Shown piece by piece: positions 28,580 to 37,794 of a stretch of 64,000 nucleotides of DNA. Under the pieces are notes generated by a model. It was not told the origin of the DNA. It worked only from the letters and a program-made list of their open reading frames with translations, and ran no database searches. Within the stretch, counting starts at the first letter, position 1. Each line of letters begins with the position of its first letter. The stretch comes from Microbaculum marinum (GTDB lineage: Bacteria > Pseudomonadota > Alphaproteobacteria > Rhizobiales > Tepidamorphaceae): NCBI RefSeq assembly GCF_042646165.1, contig NZ_JBHRTC010000028.1, one strand, 5' to 3'. The position numbers and the translations under genes are program-made.

Positions 28580-30793
28580 ATGACCGGCGCTGATGCAATC
28601 GCGATCATCATTCTCCTGACCATTCTGATTGCCGTCGGGGTCTATCTGCTGCACTGGCTCTACCGCCACTCCTCCAAGGACCAGAGTTTCGTCCGCACCG
28701 GATCCGGCGGCGAGAAGGTGGTGATGGGCGGCGGGGCGCTGGTGATCCCGATCGTCCACGACATCACCGTCGTGAACATGAACGCGATCCCGCTGCAGAT
28801 CCGCCTCGTCGGCGAGCAGTCGCTGATCACCCAGAACAAGATGCGGATCGACCTCGTCGCCGAGTTCCTGGTCCGGGTCATCGCCACCAGGGAAGGGGTG
28901 TCGGACGCGGCGCGGACGCTCGGCGACCGGACCCAGGACCCGCTGGCGCTGAAGGAGATCATCCAGGGGCGGTTCGTCGACGCCATGGCCTCGGTCGCCG
29001 CGTCGATGACCATGGAGGAGATCCACCAGGACCGGTCCCGCTACGTCGAGCGGGTCAGCGACCTGGTGGCGAAGCGGCTCGGCACCAACGGGCTCGAACT
29101 AGAGAACGCGTCGCTGACGTCGCTCAACCAGACCGACATTTCCGTCTTCAATCCCTCCAACGCCTTCGACGCCGAGGGCCTGACGCAGCTCACGGAGCAG
29201 ATCGAGGCGCGCCGCAAGCTGCGCAACAAGATCGAGAACGAGACCCGCATCGAGATCAAGCTGAAGGACCAGGAGGCCGAGCAGCGCGCCCTGGAGATCG
29301 ACCGCGACCTCGAATACGCCCGCATCGATCAGGCGCGCGCCATCGAGATCCGCAAGGCCGCCCAGGCCGCCGAGATCGAGTCGGAGCGGTCGAGCTCGGC
29401 GATCTCGATCGCCCAGGCCCGCGAGAAGGCGGACGAGGAATCCCAGCGCATCCGCATCATGAAGGACCACGCCGTCGAATCCGAACGGATCCGCTCGCAG
29501 AACGAGATCCGGGCGCTGGAGATCGAACGGCACAAGGACACCGAGCTCACCGAGATCGCCTCGCAGACCAAGCTGGCGACCGAGCGCCTGCTGACCCAGC
29601 AGCAGATCGAGGCGGAGCGCATCGAGCGCGAGCGCCTGGTGAAGGAAGCGCAGATCAAGTCGCGTCGCGAGATCGAGGTGTTCGACGCCAGCAGCGGCAC
29701 CGAGATCGAGGAGGCGCGGCTCGCCCGCGAGCGCGCCGTCGAGACCCGCAGGATCGAGACGACCAGGGAGATCGAGCTACTCGCCGTTGAGAAGACCCGG
29801 GAGGTCCGGGTCAGCCAGGAGGTGGCGCAGACCGAGCAGGACCGCGCCGTCATCGCCAAGCAGCACGCGCTCGAGATCGAGCGCCTGCGCAAGGACGAGG
29901 ACGTCGCCCAGCAGGATATCGTCCGGCGGCAGAAGGTCAGGCTGGCGGAAACGCAGAGCATGCGGAAGGTCGAGGATGCGGCGATCGTCGCCAACCGCGA
30001 GCTCGACGAGATGCGCGTCGCCGCCGAGAAGTACATCGAACGCTTCGTCATCGAGCAGGACATGGAAATCGAGCTGGCCGACAAGCAGCGGCTGATTTCT
30101 GTGGTCAACAAGGCCATCGAGGAGGCGGTCGCCCGCACCGACGAGGCCAAGGCCCGCAAGGCGCTCGCCGCCGTCGAGGAGCAGGTCGAGACGGTCCGCG
30201 CCGAGGAGAATGCCAACCGCAACAAGAAGATCGAGATCATCGTCGCCGAAGCCGCGGCCGAGCGCGACGCGCTGCGGGTGCTCAGGCGGGCCGAGTCCGA
30301 GAAGCTCGCCATCGAGCACCGGGCGCAGGCCGAGATCGCCGAGGCCAAGGCCGCGGGCATCCGCTACGAGACCGACGCGGAAGGCCATCGCAAGCTGAAC
30401 GAGGCCGAGAACATGCGCAACGACGAGAGCCGCCGCTCGGCGATCTACGAGAACCTCGTCAAGTCGCTGCCGCAGATCATCCGCGAGTCGGTGAAGCCGA
30501 TGGAGAACATCGAGTCGATCAAGATCCTGCAGGTCGACGGCCTGCCGGGCCTCAACAGCCCGTCGGAATCCGGTGGTGGCGGCGGCGGAACCGGCGGCAC
30601 GGGACCGTCCGGCGGCAACATTTCCGACCAGGTCGTCAACTCTGCGATGAAGTACCGCACCCAGGTCGCCTTTGTCGACGGACTGATGGAGGAGATCGGC
30701 CTGCCCCTGAAGAACCTCGGGGCCGCCGGCGGCATGCAGTTCCGCAACTTCCCTGGTGCGCCTGAAGGCAAGTCCGGCAAGGGCGACGACTGA
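28580..30793 (+). CDS. SPFH/flotillin-like membrane scaffold protein (YqiK type)
   Basis: A 737-residue protein. One transmembrane helix lies at residues 5-27 (AIAIIILLTILIAVGVYLL), followed by an SPFH domain at about 30-195 (SFVRTGSGGEKVVMGGGAL, LEIENASLTSLNQTDI-like LELENASLTSLNQTDI). A charged coiled coil of about 400 residues (200-600) follows, rich in Glu, Arg, Ile and Ala with heptad spacing, then a flotillin C-terminal segment and a Gly-rich linker (SGGGGGGTGGTGPSGG). Proteins of this architecture oligomerise and organise membrane microdomains. It follows the opsin gene by 45 bases, with AGGAAAGGA before the ATG. Partnership with the opsin or transporter is inferred from position. Confidence 0.9.
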   Translation: MTGADAIAIIILLTILIAVGVYLLHWLYRHSSKDQSFVRTGSGGEKVVMGGGALVIPIVHDITVVNMNAIPLQIRLVGEQSLITQNKMRIDLVAEFLVRVIATREGVSDAARTLGDRTQDPLALKEIIQGRFVDAMASVAASMTMEEIHQDRSRYVERVSDLVAKRLGTNGLELENASLTSLNQTDISVFNPSNAFDAEGLTQLTEQIEARRKLRNKIENETRIEIKLKDQEAEQRALEIDRDLEYARIDQARAIEIRKAAQAAEIESERSSSAISIAQAREKADEESQRIRIMKDHAVESERIRSQNEIRALEIERHKDTELTEIASQTKLATERLLTQQQIEAERIERERLVKEAQIKSRREIEVFDASSGTEIEEARLARERAVETRRIETTREIELLAVEKTREVRVSQEVAQTEQDRAVIAKQHALEIERLRKDEDVAQQDIVRRQKVRLAETQSMRKVEDAAIVANRELDEMRVAAEKYIERFVIEQDMEIELADKQRLISVVNKAIEEAVARTDEAKARKALAAVEEQVETVRAEENANRNKKIEIIVAEAAAERDALRVLRRAESEKLAIEHRAQAEIAEAKAAGIRYETDAEGHRKLNEAENMRNDESRRSAIYENLVKSLPQIIRESVKPMENIESIKILQVDGLPGLNSPSESGGGGGGTGGTGPSGGNISDQVVNSAMKYRTQVAFVDGLMEEIGLPLKNLGAAGGMQFRNFPGAPEGKSGKGDD

Positions 30794-30816
30794 GCCGCGC
30801 CGCGGGAGTGCAGACG

Positions 30817-31284
30817 ATGTCGGCAGATGACGCGCGGCGGGATCGGTTCGACCGGCACGCACTGGTCACGACGGTGTGGCTTCCCGCGGCGTTCCTGGCC
30901 GTGCTGACGATGCACCACGGCTATTCGGGAGCGGGTGTCTGGTGGGTTGTCGCGGGATTCGCCGCGCTGGCGGGCGGATTCGCTGCGCACATCATCGTAA
31001 ACGCTGTCCTCGCCACCGGATTCACCGCCCGCGAGGTCGCACTCGGCCTCGGCTGCTTCCTGCTCGGCGCGCTCGGCCTGATGGTTGCCGTGCTGGTGGT
31101 GGACGGCTTCGCTGAGCGCTATTTCCTGGTGACGGCCGCGGGCCTTGCCGGTCTCGCCGTGATCGTCGTCTTCTACATGGTCACCCGTTTCGGGCCGCGG
31201 CAGGCCTTCCAGCACTTCGATGTCGTCCGCGACAACAATCCCAGGCGAGCGTCGCGCCTGGCCCATCGCGGAGGACGTCGGTGA
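30817..31284 (+). CDS. small four-helix membrane protein of unknown function
   Basis: A 155-residue protein with four predicted membrane spans (ALVTTVWLPAAFLAVL; WWVVAGFAALAGGFAAHIIV; VALGLGCFLLGALGLMVAV; FLVTAAGLAGLAVIVVF) and a basic C-terminus. ATG at 30817 is chosen because GGGAG lies 8 bases upstream; a GTG at 30808 is too close to that site. Its last codons overlap the GTG start of the symporter (GTGA), so it may be an accessory subunit. No family recognised. Confidence 0.65.
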   Translation: MSADDARRDRFDRHALVTTVWLPAAFLAVLTMHHGYSGAGVWWVVAGFAALAGGFAAHIIVNAVLATGFTAREVALGLGCFLLGALGLMVAVLVVDGFAERYFLVTAAGLAGLAVIVVFYMVTRFGPRQAFQHFDVVRDNNPRRASRLAHRGGRR

Positions 31285-33152
31285 CCACGCTCCTGGTCGT
31301 CACATTCGCCGTCCTGGCCGCCTACGGGGTCTACATCGCGGCCCTCGCCGCGCGGGTCGCGCCCGGCCCGGCCGCCCTCGTCGACGGCGGCGCCGACCTG
31401 CCGGGATGGGCGGCCGTCTTCGCCGCCGCGGGGATCGCCGTCGCCGGTCCCGGCCTGCTCGCTCACCTGGTGCTGACGGCGCGGTTCGGCATGTCCGCCA
31501 ACCACGTCGCCGCCGGGCTGGTACTCGCCGCGATCACCGCGGTGCTCCTGCAGAAGCGCCTCTGGCTTGCCGCACGCATCGCCGGCCTCGGCAGTCCGGG
31601 GGAGGCGCTCGGGCGCTACTACGGGAGCGTCACGCTGCGGCTCGTCGTGCTCACGGTTTCCGCCCTGTTCGCCCTGCCGTTTTCGGCAACCCTGCTGTCG
31701 CAACTCGGAGCGCTGATCGCCGAGGCGAGCGCGGACGCGCTGCCGCGGGCGGGGGTGGTGTGGAGCGTGGCATTCTTCCTGTTCCTGCCCGCCGTCATCG
31801 GCGGCTGGCGCGCCATCGTGCTCATCGTCGCGGCGCAGTCGGTCCTGCTGGCGGTGCTGCTGGTCGCCGGCACGGGATTCTCGGAGCTGGCACTGGACGG
31901 CCCGGGCTTCCTCTCCGCCGGCATCGCGGTAGGCGAGGGGCTGCTGGGCGACGGCATCCCTGGGGTCGTGCAGTTCTCCGCCGGGATCGGCAAGGACATT
32001 GCCCATGGCGGCATCTTCACCACCGTCGGGATCGCGTCGACCGCCCTGTCCCTCGTCGGCATCGTCCTGAGCCCGGGCTTTCTCTATCTGGCGGTCACGG
32101 TGCGGCCCGGCCGCAGCGCCGGTTTTGCGCCGGTGTGGCTGATCGCGGGACTGGGCGCCGGGATCCTGCTGTTCCTCACGCCGTTTCTCGCCGCGCGGAT
32201 GACCGAGGGCATAGCGCCGCTGATCGCGGTGCTCTCGGCGGTTGAGCCGTTCGCGGGCCTCGCCCTCGTCGCGGCGCTCGCGATCGGCCTGCAGGTCACC
32301 GCCTTGTTCTTCATGACGTCCGGCGCGCTACTGGCAACGCGCGAGATCGTCGTTCCCTATGTCGTGCCGGATCTGACGCCCGCCGGCCGCCGACTGGCCG
32401 CCCGAATCGCGCTTGCCGTCACGTTTGCGCTCGCCGCCGCGCTGGCGACGTTTGCCCCGGTGTCTTCGGCTGTCGTCGCATCGCTGGCATTGCCGATGTC
32501 CGTCCAGCTCCTCCCGGCGCTGCTGGGGCTCGCCTTCGTGCGCTGGATTAGCCGCGAGGCGGTGCTGACCGGGCTGATCGTCGGGACGCTTCTGGTGGTG
32601 TTCACCGAGCCGTTCGGCCTCGTTTTGGTCGAGGGGCTGTTCGGCCCTCTGCCCTGGGGGCGCTGGCCGCTCACCGCGCATTCGGCGGCGTGGGGACTGG
32701 TCTTCAACGCGGCCGCGGTATTGCTCGTCTCGATCTTCACGCGGCAGGTCAGAGGCCGCGGGCAGCGCGACCGCCTGCACGACGAGTTCGCCGCCCGCTG
32801 GAAGACCGACTTCGGCGGACCCGCCGCGCGGGGGGCGAAGTGGTCGCTCACCCTGATCTGGTCGTTCCTGGCGCTCGGTCCCGGCGCCATCGTCGGCAAT
32901 AGGTTCTTCAGCGAGCCCGTGTTCGCCGGCGAGACGGCGCCGATCGGGCTCCCGTCGCTCTGGGTCTGGCAGCTCTTCTTCTGGCTGATCGGCGTCGCTC
33001 TGGTCTGGTGGATCGCCTATCCCTCGCGCCTCGCGGTCACGTCGACGGCGGGGCTCCGCACCCTTGCCTTCGATCCGGACCCGGTGCCGCCGGGCCGCGC
33101 CGGGGCGCCGGGCTGGATCGCCGCGGGCCTGGCGCGCGTGACGGAGCGCTAG
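31281..33152 (+). CDS. sodium:solute symporter family protein
   Basis: A 623-residue membrane protein with about 13-14 hydrophobic segments. The segment QFSAGIGKDIAHGGIFTTVGIASTALSL and GFLYLAVTVRPGRSAGFAP fit the LeuT-fold SSS family, in the larger group with an extended C-terminal part that ends in two more spans (LWVWQLFFWLIGVALVWWIAY). The start is GTG at 31281, coupled to the upstream small membrane protein by a GTGA overlap. Substrate unknown. It gives the cluster a second, ion-driven transport route alongside the ABC transporter. Confidence 0.75.
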   Translation: MTTLLVVTFAVLAAYGVYIAALAARVAPGPAALVDGGADLPGWAAVFAAAGIAVAGPGLLAHLVLTARFGMSANHVAAGLVLAAITAVLLQKRLWLAARIAGLGSPGEALGRYYGSVTLRLVVLTVSALFALPFSATLLSQLGALIAEASADALPRAGVVWSVAFFLFLPAVIGGWRAIVLIVAAQSVLLAVLLVAGTGFSELALDGPGFLSAGIAVGEGLLGDGIPGVVQFSAGIGKDIAHGGIFTTVGIASTALSLVGIVLSPGFLYLAVTVRPGRSAGFAPVWLIAGLGAGILLFLTPFLAARMTEGIAPLIAVLSAVEPFAGLALVAALAIGLQVTALFFMTSGALLATREIVVPYVVPDLTPAGRRLAARIALAVTFALAAALATFAPVSSAVVASLALPMSVQLLPALLGLAFVRWISREAVLTGLIVGTLLVVFTEPFGLVLVEGLFGPLPWGRWPLTAHSAAWGLVFNAAAVLLVSIFTRQVRGRGQRDRLHDEFAARWKTDFGGPAARGAKWSLTLIWSFLALGPGAIVGNRFFSEPVFAGETAPIGLPSLWVWQLFFWLIGVALVWWIAYPSRLAVTSTAGLRTLAFDPDPVPPGRAGAPGWIAAGLARVTER

Positions 33153-33156
33153 CGCG

Positions 33157-34086
33157 ATGGCCCGGCTCGAAAAATCGGGGGTCGACATCCGCCGCCTGCG
33201 CTACTTCTTCGCGGTCTGCGACAATGGCGGTTTCTCCAAGGCCGCGCCGGTCATCGGCATCGCCCAGCCGGCGCTGACGCGCCAGGTGCGGCTGCTCGAG
33301 CAGGAACTCGGCGTCGAACTGGTGACCCGGAACGGGCGCAGCGCCGTGCCGACCGAGGCCGGCGCGCGGCTGCTCGGGGAGGCCAAGACCCACATCGAGG
33401 AATTGGACCTGCTGTTCGAGCGGCTGCGGCAGGACTTCAACGGCGCAGCCGGCGACATCCGTCTCGGCGTCTGTCCGACGATTGCTCCGCTGTTCCTCAA
33501 CCACATCATGGACTCGATGCGGCACGGCGGTCGCGTCAGCGTCGTCGAAGCCTATTCGGGAGATCTGGAACGGCTCATGGCGAGCCGCCGGCTCGATCTC
33601 GCGATCAGCTATCTGGGCGCGAACGACGCTCGGGCGGAGAACATTCCGCTGCTCACCGAGCGCCTGGTGCTCGCCGGCCCGCCCCTCGACGTCGCCGACC
33701 CCGCGCCGTTCGCCGCGCTGGCCGGCCTGAGGCTGATACTGCCCAGCCCCATTCACCAGTTGCGCCGGATCGTCGACCGGGTCGCAGCCGATCGGGGGGT
33801 AGCGCTGCGGCCCGCCCTCGAACTCGACAGCCTGACGGCCGTCAAGGCGATGATCGAGGAGGCCGACCACGGCTACCACACCGTCCTGCCCTACCACTCC
33901 GTCGCCGCCGACGCTGCCCAAGGACGCTACTGCCTGTGGCAGATCGACGATGCGGACATGGTCAGGACGATCGCCCTGCTGTGTCCCTCCGGCATGTCCG
34001 ACCGGGCGCTGAACGGAATGATCGAGCGTGTGCTCGGCCGTGCCGCCGAGCTTCGCGACCAGCACGACCCCGCGCTGCTGTGCTGA
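33157..34086 (+). CDS. LysR family transcriptional regulator
   Basis: A 309-residue regulator. The winged helix-turn-helix is at residues 10-70 (IRRLRYFFAVCDNGGFSKAA, QPALTRQVRLLEQELGVELV), followed by a LysR substrate-binding domain. It begins 4 bases after the symporter stop on the same strand, so it is probably cotranscribed with the opsin cluster and may control it. It could also regulate the acyl-CoA dehydrogenase gene that starts 106 bases downstream. The effector is unknown. Confidence 0.88.
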   Translation: MARLEKSGVDIRRLRYFFAVCDNGGFSKAAPVIGIAQPALTRQVRLLEQELGVELVTRNGRSAVPTEAGARLLGEAKTHIEELDLLFERLRQDFNGAAGDIRLGVCPTIAPLFLNHIMDSMRHGGRVSVVEAYSGDLERLMASRRLDLAISYLGANDARAENIPLLTERLVLAGPPLDVADPAPFAALAGLRLILPSPIHQLRRIVDRVAADRGVALRPALELDSLTAVKAMIEEADHGYHTVLPYHSVAADAAQGRYCLWQIDDADMVRTIALLCPSGMSDRALNGMIERVLGRAAELRDQHDPALLC

Positions 34087-34192
34087 GGGCAGCGTCAGAG
34101 CGCCCCGCGATAGCCGGGAGACGCAATCGCTATTTCCGCCCGTCCCGCGGTCTTGCGATCTATCGTTTCCAAACCGTACCGGAACCGTGCCC

Positions 34193-35374
34193 ATGACGAA
34201 TTTCGACCCCACCGCCGACTATGCCGCGATCCGGGAAGGCGTCGCCAAGGTCTGCGCCGAGTTTCCAGGCTCCTACTGGCGCGATCTCGACGCAAGGCGC
34301 GCCTATCCGAAGGACTTCGTCGATGCCCTGATCCGCGAGGGCTATCTCGCCGCCATGATCCCCGAGTCCTATGGCGGGTCCGGCCTCAACCTGTCCTCCT
34401 CCGCGGTGATCCTCGAGGAAATCCATCGCAACGGCTGCAACGCGGCCGCCTGCCATGCCCAGATGTATACGATGGGCACCGTGCTCCGGCACGGCAACGA
34501 GGCGCAGAAGCAGCAGTATCTGCCGGGCATCGCCGACGGCTCCCTGCGCCTGCAGGCGTTTGGCGTCACCGAGCCGACCAGCGGCACCGATACGCTCGCG
34601 CTGAAGACGCGCGCCGACAGGGACGGCGACTCCTACGTCGTCAACGGCCAGAAGATCTGGACCTCCCGCGCCGAGCACTCCGACCTGATGGTGCTGCTCG
34701 CCCGCACCACGCCGCGCGACAAGGCGCCGTCCCGCACGGACGGGCTTTCGGTGTTCCTGATCGACCTGCGGGAGCATCTGGGGAACGGCATCGAGATCCG
34801 GCCGATCAGGACGATGATCAACCACGCGACCACCGAGGTGTTCTTCGAGAACGTACGGATCCCGGCAAGTTCGCTGATCGGCGAGGAGGGCAAGGGCTTT
34901 CGCTACATCCTCTCGGGGATGAATTCGGAGCGCATTCTCATTGCTGCCGAATGCATCGGCGACGCCAAGTGGTTCCTCGCCACGGGAGCTGACTACGCGC
35001 GGGAGCGCACCGTCTTCGACGCGCCGATCGGCGCCAACCAGGGGGTGCAGTTTCCGTTGGCGAGGGCCTACGCGCACATGCTGGCGGCCGAGGCGATCGT
35101 CTATCGCGCCGCCGCCATGTACGATTCCGGCCTCAATCCCGGCGTCGAGGCCAACACCGCCAAGATGCTCGCTGCCGACGCCAGCTGGGAGGCGGCGGAG
35201 GCATGTCTGCAGACCCACGGCGGCTTCGGCTTTGCGGAGGAATACGACGTCGAGCGCAAGTTCCGGGAGGCGCGTCTCTACCAGGTTGCGCCGATCTCCA
35301 CCAACCTGATCCTGTGCTACATCGCAGAGCAGGTTCTGGGTCTTCCGAAGTCGTACGGGCAGGGACGCAAATGA
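34193..35374 (+). CDS. acyl-CoA dehydrogenase family protein
   Basis: A 393-residue flavoprotein dehydrogenase. It has the N-terminal helical part (YLAAMIPESYGGSGLNL), the FAD/substrate middle domain (AFGVTEPTSGTDTLALKTRA, VNGQKIWTSRAEHSDLM) and the C-terminal part (GGFGFAEEYDVERKFREAR, the usual FAD-contact motif). I chose ATG at 34193; the frame stays open upstream through the LysR gene but is a shadow there. The stop overlaps the ATG of the MmgE/PrpD gene (ATGA). With the CoA-transferase at 37795 it suggests activation and oxidation of an organic acid as its CoA thioester. Confidence 0.93.
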   Translation: MTNFDPTADYAAIREGVAKVCAEFPGSYWRDLDARRAYPKDFVDALIREGYLAAMIPESYGGSGLNLSSSAVILEEIHRNGCNAAACHAQMYTMGTVLRHGNEAQKQQYLPGIADGSLRLQAFGVTEPTSGTDTLALKTRADRDGDSYVVNGQKIWTSRAEHSDLMVLLARTTPRDKAPSRTDGLSVFLIDLREHLGNGIEIRPIRTMINHATTEVFFENVRIPASSLIGEEGKGFRYILSGMNSERILIAAECIGDAKWFLATGADYARERTVFDAPIGANQGVQFPLARAYAHMLAAEAIVYRAAAMYDSGLNPGVEANTAKMLAADASWEAAEACLQTHGGFGFAEEYDVERKFREARLYQVAPISTNLILCYIAEQVLGLPKSYGQGRK

Positions 35375-36684
35375 GCTTGAACCGTCTCCTCGATCTCGCC
35401 GGCCTGCCGCGGGACGAGCTGCCGGCGGCGGCGAGGACGCGGGCGCGGTTCTCGCTCTGCGACTGGATCGCCTGCGGCCGCGCCGCCGTCGACGAGCCGC
35501 TGGCGATCGCCCTGCGCGGCTTCGTCGCCGCGGAAGGCGGCAATCCCGTCGCCTCGGTGTTCGGCGATGGCGCCGCCCCGGCCCGGGCCGCCGCCCTGGT
35601 GAACGGTGCGACCAGCCACGCGCTCGACTATGACGACACGCACTTCGGCCATGTCGGCCATCCCTCCGTCGGCATCTACCCGGCCGCGCTGGCTGCGGCC
35701 GAGGAGACCGGCGCCACCGCCTCGGATGTCGTCGATGCGTTTCTCGTCGGGGCCGAAGCGTCCATCCGCGTCGGCCTGGTGCTCGGGCGCGGGCACTACA
35801 ATCGAGGCTTTCACCAGACGGCGACCGCCGGTGCGTTCGGGGCGACCGTCGCGGCCGGCCGGATCTACGGGCTCGACCGGGACCGGTTGCGCGCCGCGAT
35901 CGGCCTCTGCGCGACGCGCGCCTCGGGGCTGAAGTCGCAGTTCGGCACCATGGGCAAGCCCTACAATGCCGGGATATCCGCCTCGAACGGGGTCGAGTGC
36001 GCCGCCCTTGCCAGGGCAGGCTTCAGCTCCGCGGACGACGGCCTGATGGGGCCGCAGGGCTTCGTCGCCACCCACTCGGACGACCCGGACGAGGCCGGTG
36101 CGTGGGGCGATCCGCCGCCCGCAACCTTCCTCTTCGAGGACATCAAGTACAAGCTGCACGCCTGCTGCCACGGCACCCACGCGATGATCGAGGGGCTGGC
36201 GGCGGCAGGCCGGGAGCGCAACCTCACGCCGGAGCGCGTCGGCGAAATACGCCTGCGCACCAATCCGCGCTGGCTGTCGGTCTGCGACATCAAGACCCCG
36301 CGCACCGGGCTGGAAGTGAAGTTCAGTTACCTCTGGCTCGCCGGCATGGTCCTGTCTGGCATCCCGACCGCCAGCGAGGCGGCCTACACCGACGCGCTCG
36401 CCGGGGATCCGTCCCTGGCGCGGCTCGCGCAGCGCATCAGCGTTGAGGGCGATGCGCAGCTCTCCGACATGCAGGCCGCCGGGGATATCGCCCTCGACGA
36501 CGGCAGCGTCGTGCCTTTCGCGCACGACCTCGCGGCGCCGCTGCCCGACGCCGAGCTGGAGCAGCGGCTCCGCGCCAAGGGCGCCGGCCTGATCGGCTCG
36601 GCCGCCGACCGGATCTGGGCGGCGACCGAGGATCTCGACCGCCTCGGCGCCCGCGACCTGGGCCAGATGCTGAGGAACTCCTGA
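35371..36684 (+). CDS. MmgE/PrpD family protein
   Basis: A 437-residue member of the 2-methylcitrate dehydratase/iminodisuccinate epimerase fold. Family segments are SHALDYDDTHFGHVGHPSVG, FHQTATAGAFGATVAAGRI, LKSQFGTMGKPYNAGISA and KLHACCHGTHAMIEGL. Members dehydrate, epimerise or isomerise small polycarboxylates; the substrate here is not known. It is translationally coupled to the acyl-CoA dehydrogenase through ATGA and ends 21 bases from a convergent LysR gene. Confidence 0.9.
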   Translation: MSLNRLLDLAGLPRDELPAAARTRARFSLCDWIACGRAAVDEPLAIALRGFVAAEGGNPVASVFGDGAAPARAAALVNGATSHALDYDDTHFGHVGHPSVGIYPAALAAAEETGATASDVVDAFLVGAEASIRVGLVLGRGHYNRGFHQTATAGAFGATVAAGRIYGLDRDRLRAAIGLCATRASGLKSQFGTMGKPYNAGISASNGVECAALARAGFSSADDGLMGPQGFVATHSDDPDEAGAWGDPPPATFLFEDIKYKLHACCHGTHAMIEGLAAAGRERNLTPERVGEIRLRTNPRWLSVCDIKTPRTGLEVKFSYLWLAGMVLSGIPTASEAAYTDALAGDPSLARLAQRISVEGDAQLSDMQAAGDIALDDGSVVPFAHDLAAPLPDAELEQRLRAKGAGLIGSAADRIWAATEDLDRLGARDLGQMLRNS

Positions 36685-36705
36685 CCGGAAGTACAGTCTC
36701 CGCGA

Positions 36706-37662
36706 CTATCCCGCCACGGCGACGTCTTCGCCGACCAGCCGGCCGTCCCAGATGCCCCGGCGCACGAGTTCGCGCGCGACTTCGAGCGTGATCTGCTCGA
36801 CGGCGCGGCAGGCGCCGCTCATCGGCAGTGCCGGGTTGTTGGCGAGGTAGACAGGGCGGGCGATGACCGGATCGACGATGCGCGCCTTGAGCAGCTCGCC
36901 CCGGGCGACGAAGTCGTGGGCCGCGGCGGGCGCGAAGATCGTGTAGCCCGATCCGCGCGCCGCCAGCTCCTTGATCTGCGTCATCGCATCCATCTCCAGC
37001 ACGACGTTCATCTCGATGTGCCGGGCGTGCGCATGCTTTTCGATGGTGCGGCGCAGGCCGTGCGAGGGGGTCGGCAGGATCAGGTCCAGCGCCGCCACCT
37101 CGGCCAGGGCGACCGGCGAGCCCGGCGGGCTGGACAGCGGCCAGTACTCGGGCGCCGAGAAGAAGCAGAGCTCCTCGTCGAGGATGTGGGTGGCGCGGAA
37201 ATGGTCCTTCCCGTCGAGGTCGTACAGAAAGCCGATGTCGACGGTCTTGTCCTCGATCCAGGTCTTGATGAACCCGCTCATGGCTTCGGTCGCCTGCAGT
37301 CGGATCTGCGGATACTCGACCCGGATCGTCTCGGCGAGCGGCACCGACATCACCATCGACACCGAGGGCGGCATGCCGAAGGCCACCGTGCCGCGGACGA
37401 TGCCGCCGGCCGCCCTGAGGTCGGAGACGCAGCGGTCGAGGCTGTCGCAGATATCCCTGGCGCGGTCGGCGAGCAGCTGGCCCTCTTCGGTCAACACGAT
37501 GCCGCGCGGCGATCGCACCAGCAGCTGCACCCCGAGCTCGCCCTCCAGGCGGATGACGTGCTGGGACAGGGACGGCTGGGCCACCCCCAGGCGCTGCGAT
37601 GCGGCCGACAACGACCGTTCCTCAGATATGGCGATGAAGTACCGTAGGTGCCGGATATCCAT
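36706..37662 (-). CDS. LysR family transcriptional regulator
   Basis: A 318-residue regulator starting MDIRHLRYFIAISEERSLS, with the HTH recognition segment QPSLSQHVIRLEGELGVQL and a periplasmic-binding-like effector domain. It is divergent from the CoA-transferase gene at 37795, with 132 bases between them, the classic arrangement for a LysR regulator and its target. It converges on the MmgE/PrpD gene. The frame continues far upstream (to 39018) only as a shadow of the CoA-transferase gene. Confidence 0.92.
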   Translation of the reverse strand: MDIRHLRYFIAISEERSLSAASQRLGVAQPSLSQHVIRLEGELGVQLLVRSPRGIVLTEEGQLLADRARDICDSLDRCVSDLRAAGGIVRGTVAFGMPPSVSMVMSVPLAETIRVEYPQIRLQATEAMSGFIKTWIEDKTVDIGFLYDLDGKDHFRATHILDEELCFFSAPEYWPLSSPPGSPVALAEVAALDLILPTPSHGLRRTIEKHAHARHIEMNVVLEMDAMTQIKELAARGSGYTIFAPAAAHDFVARGELLKARIVDPVIARPVYLANNPALPMSGACRAVEQITLEVARELVRRGIWDGRLVGEDVAVAG

Positions 37663-37794
37663 GGGCTGTTCTTGTTGTGCCTCGCCTCGAGGTAGTCGAG
37701 CACGATCTACCGTGTCAAGGAAACCCGTATTTCTCCGACTGACTCCGCCCCTGTACCTTCGCGCCGGGAGAACGATAAGGGAGGGACGCCCGCG

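Noticed and set aside
37700..37790. A shared element between the 37.7 kb promoter region and 43.95 kb (similar GGAGTC-GTCGG stretches)
   Set aside because: The two stretches are in opposite orientation relative to their genes and match only over a short segment; chance is likely in GC-rich DNA.
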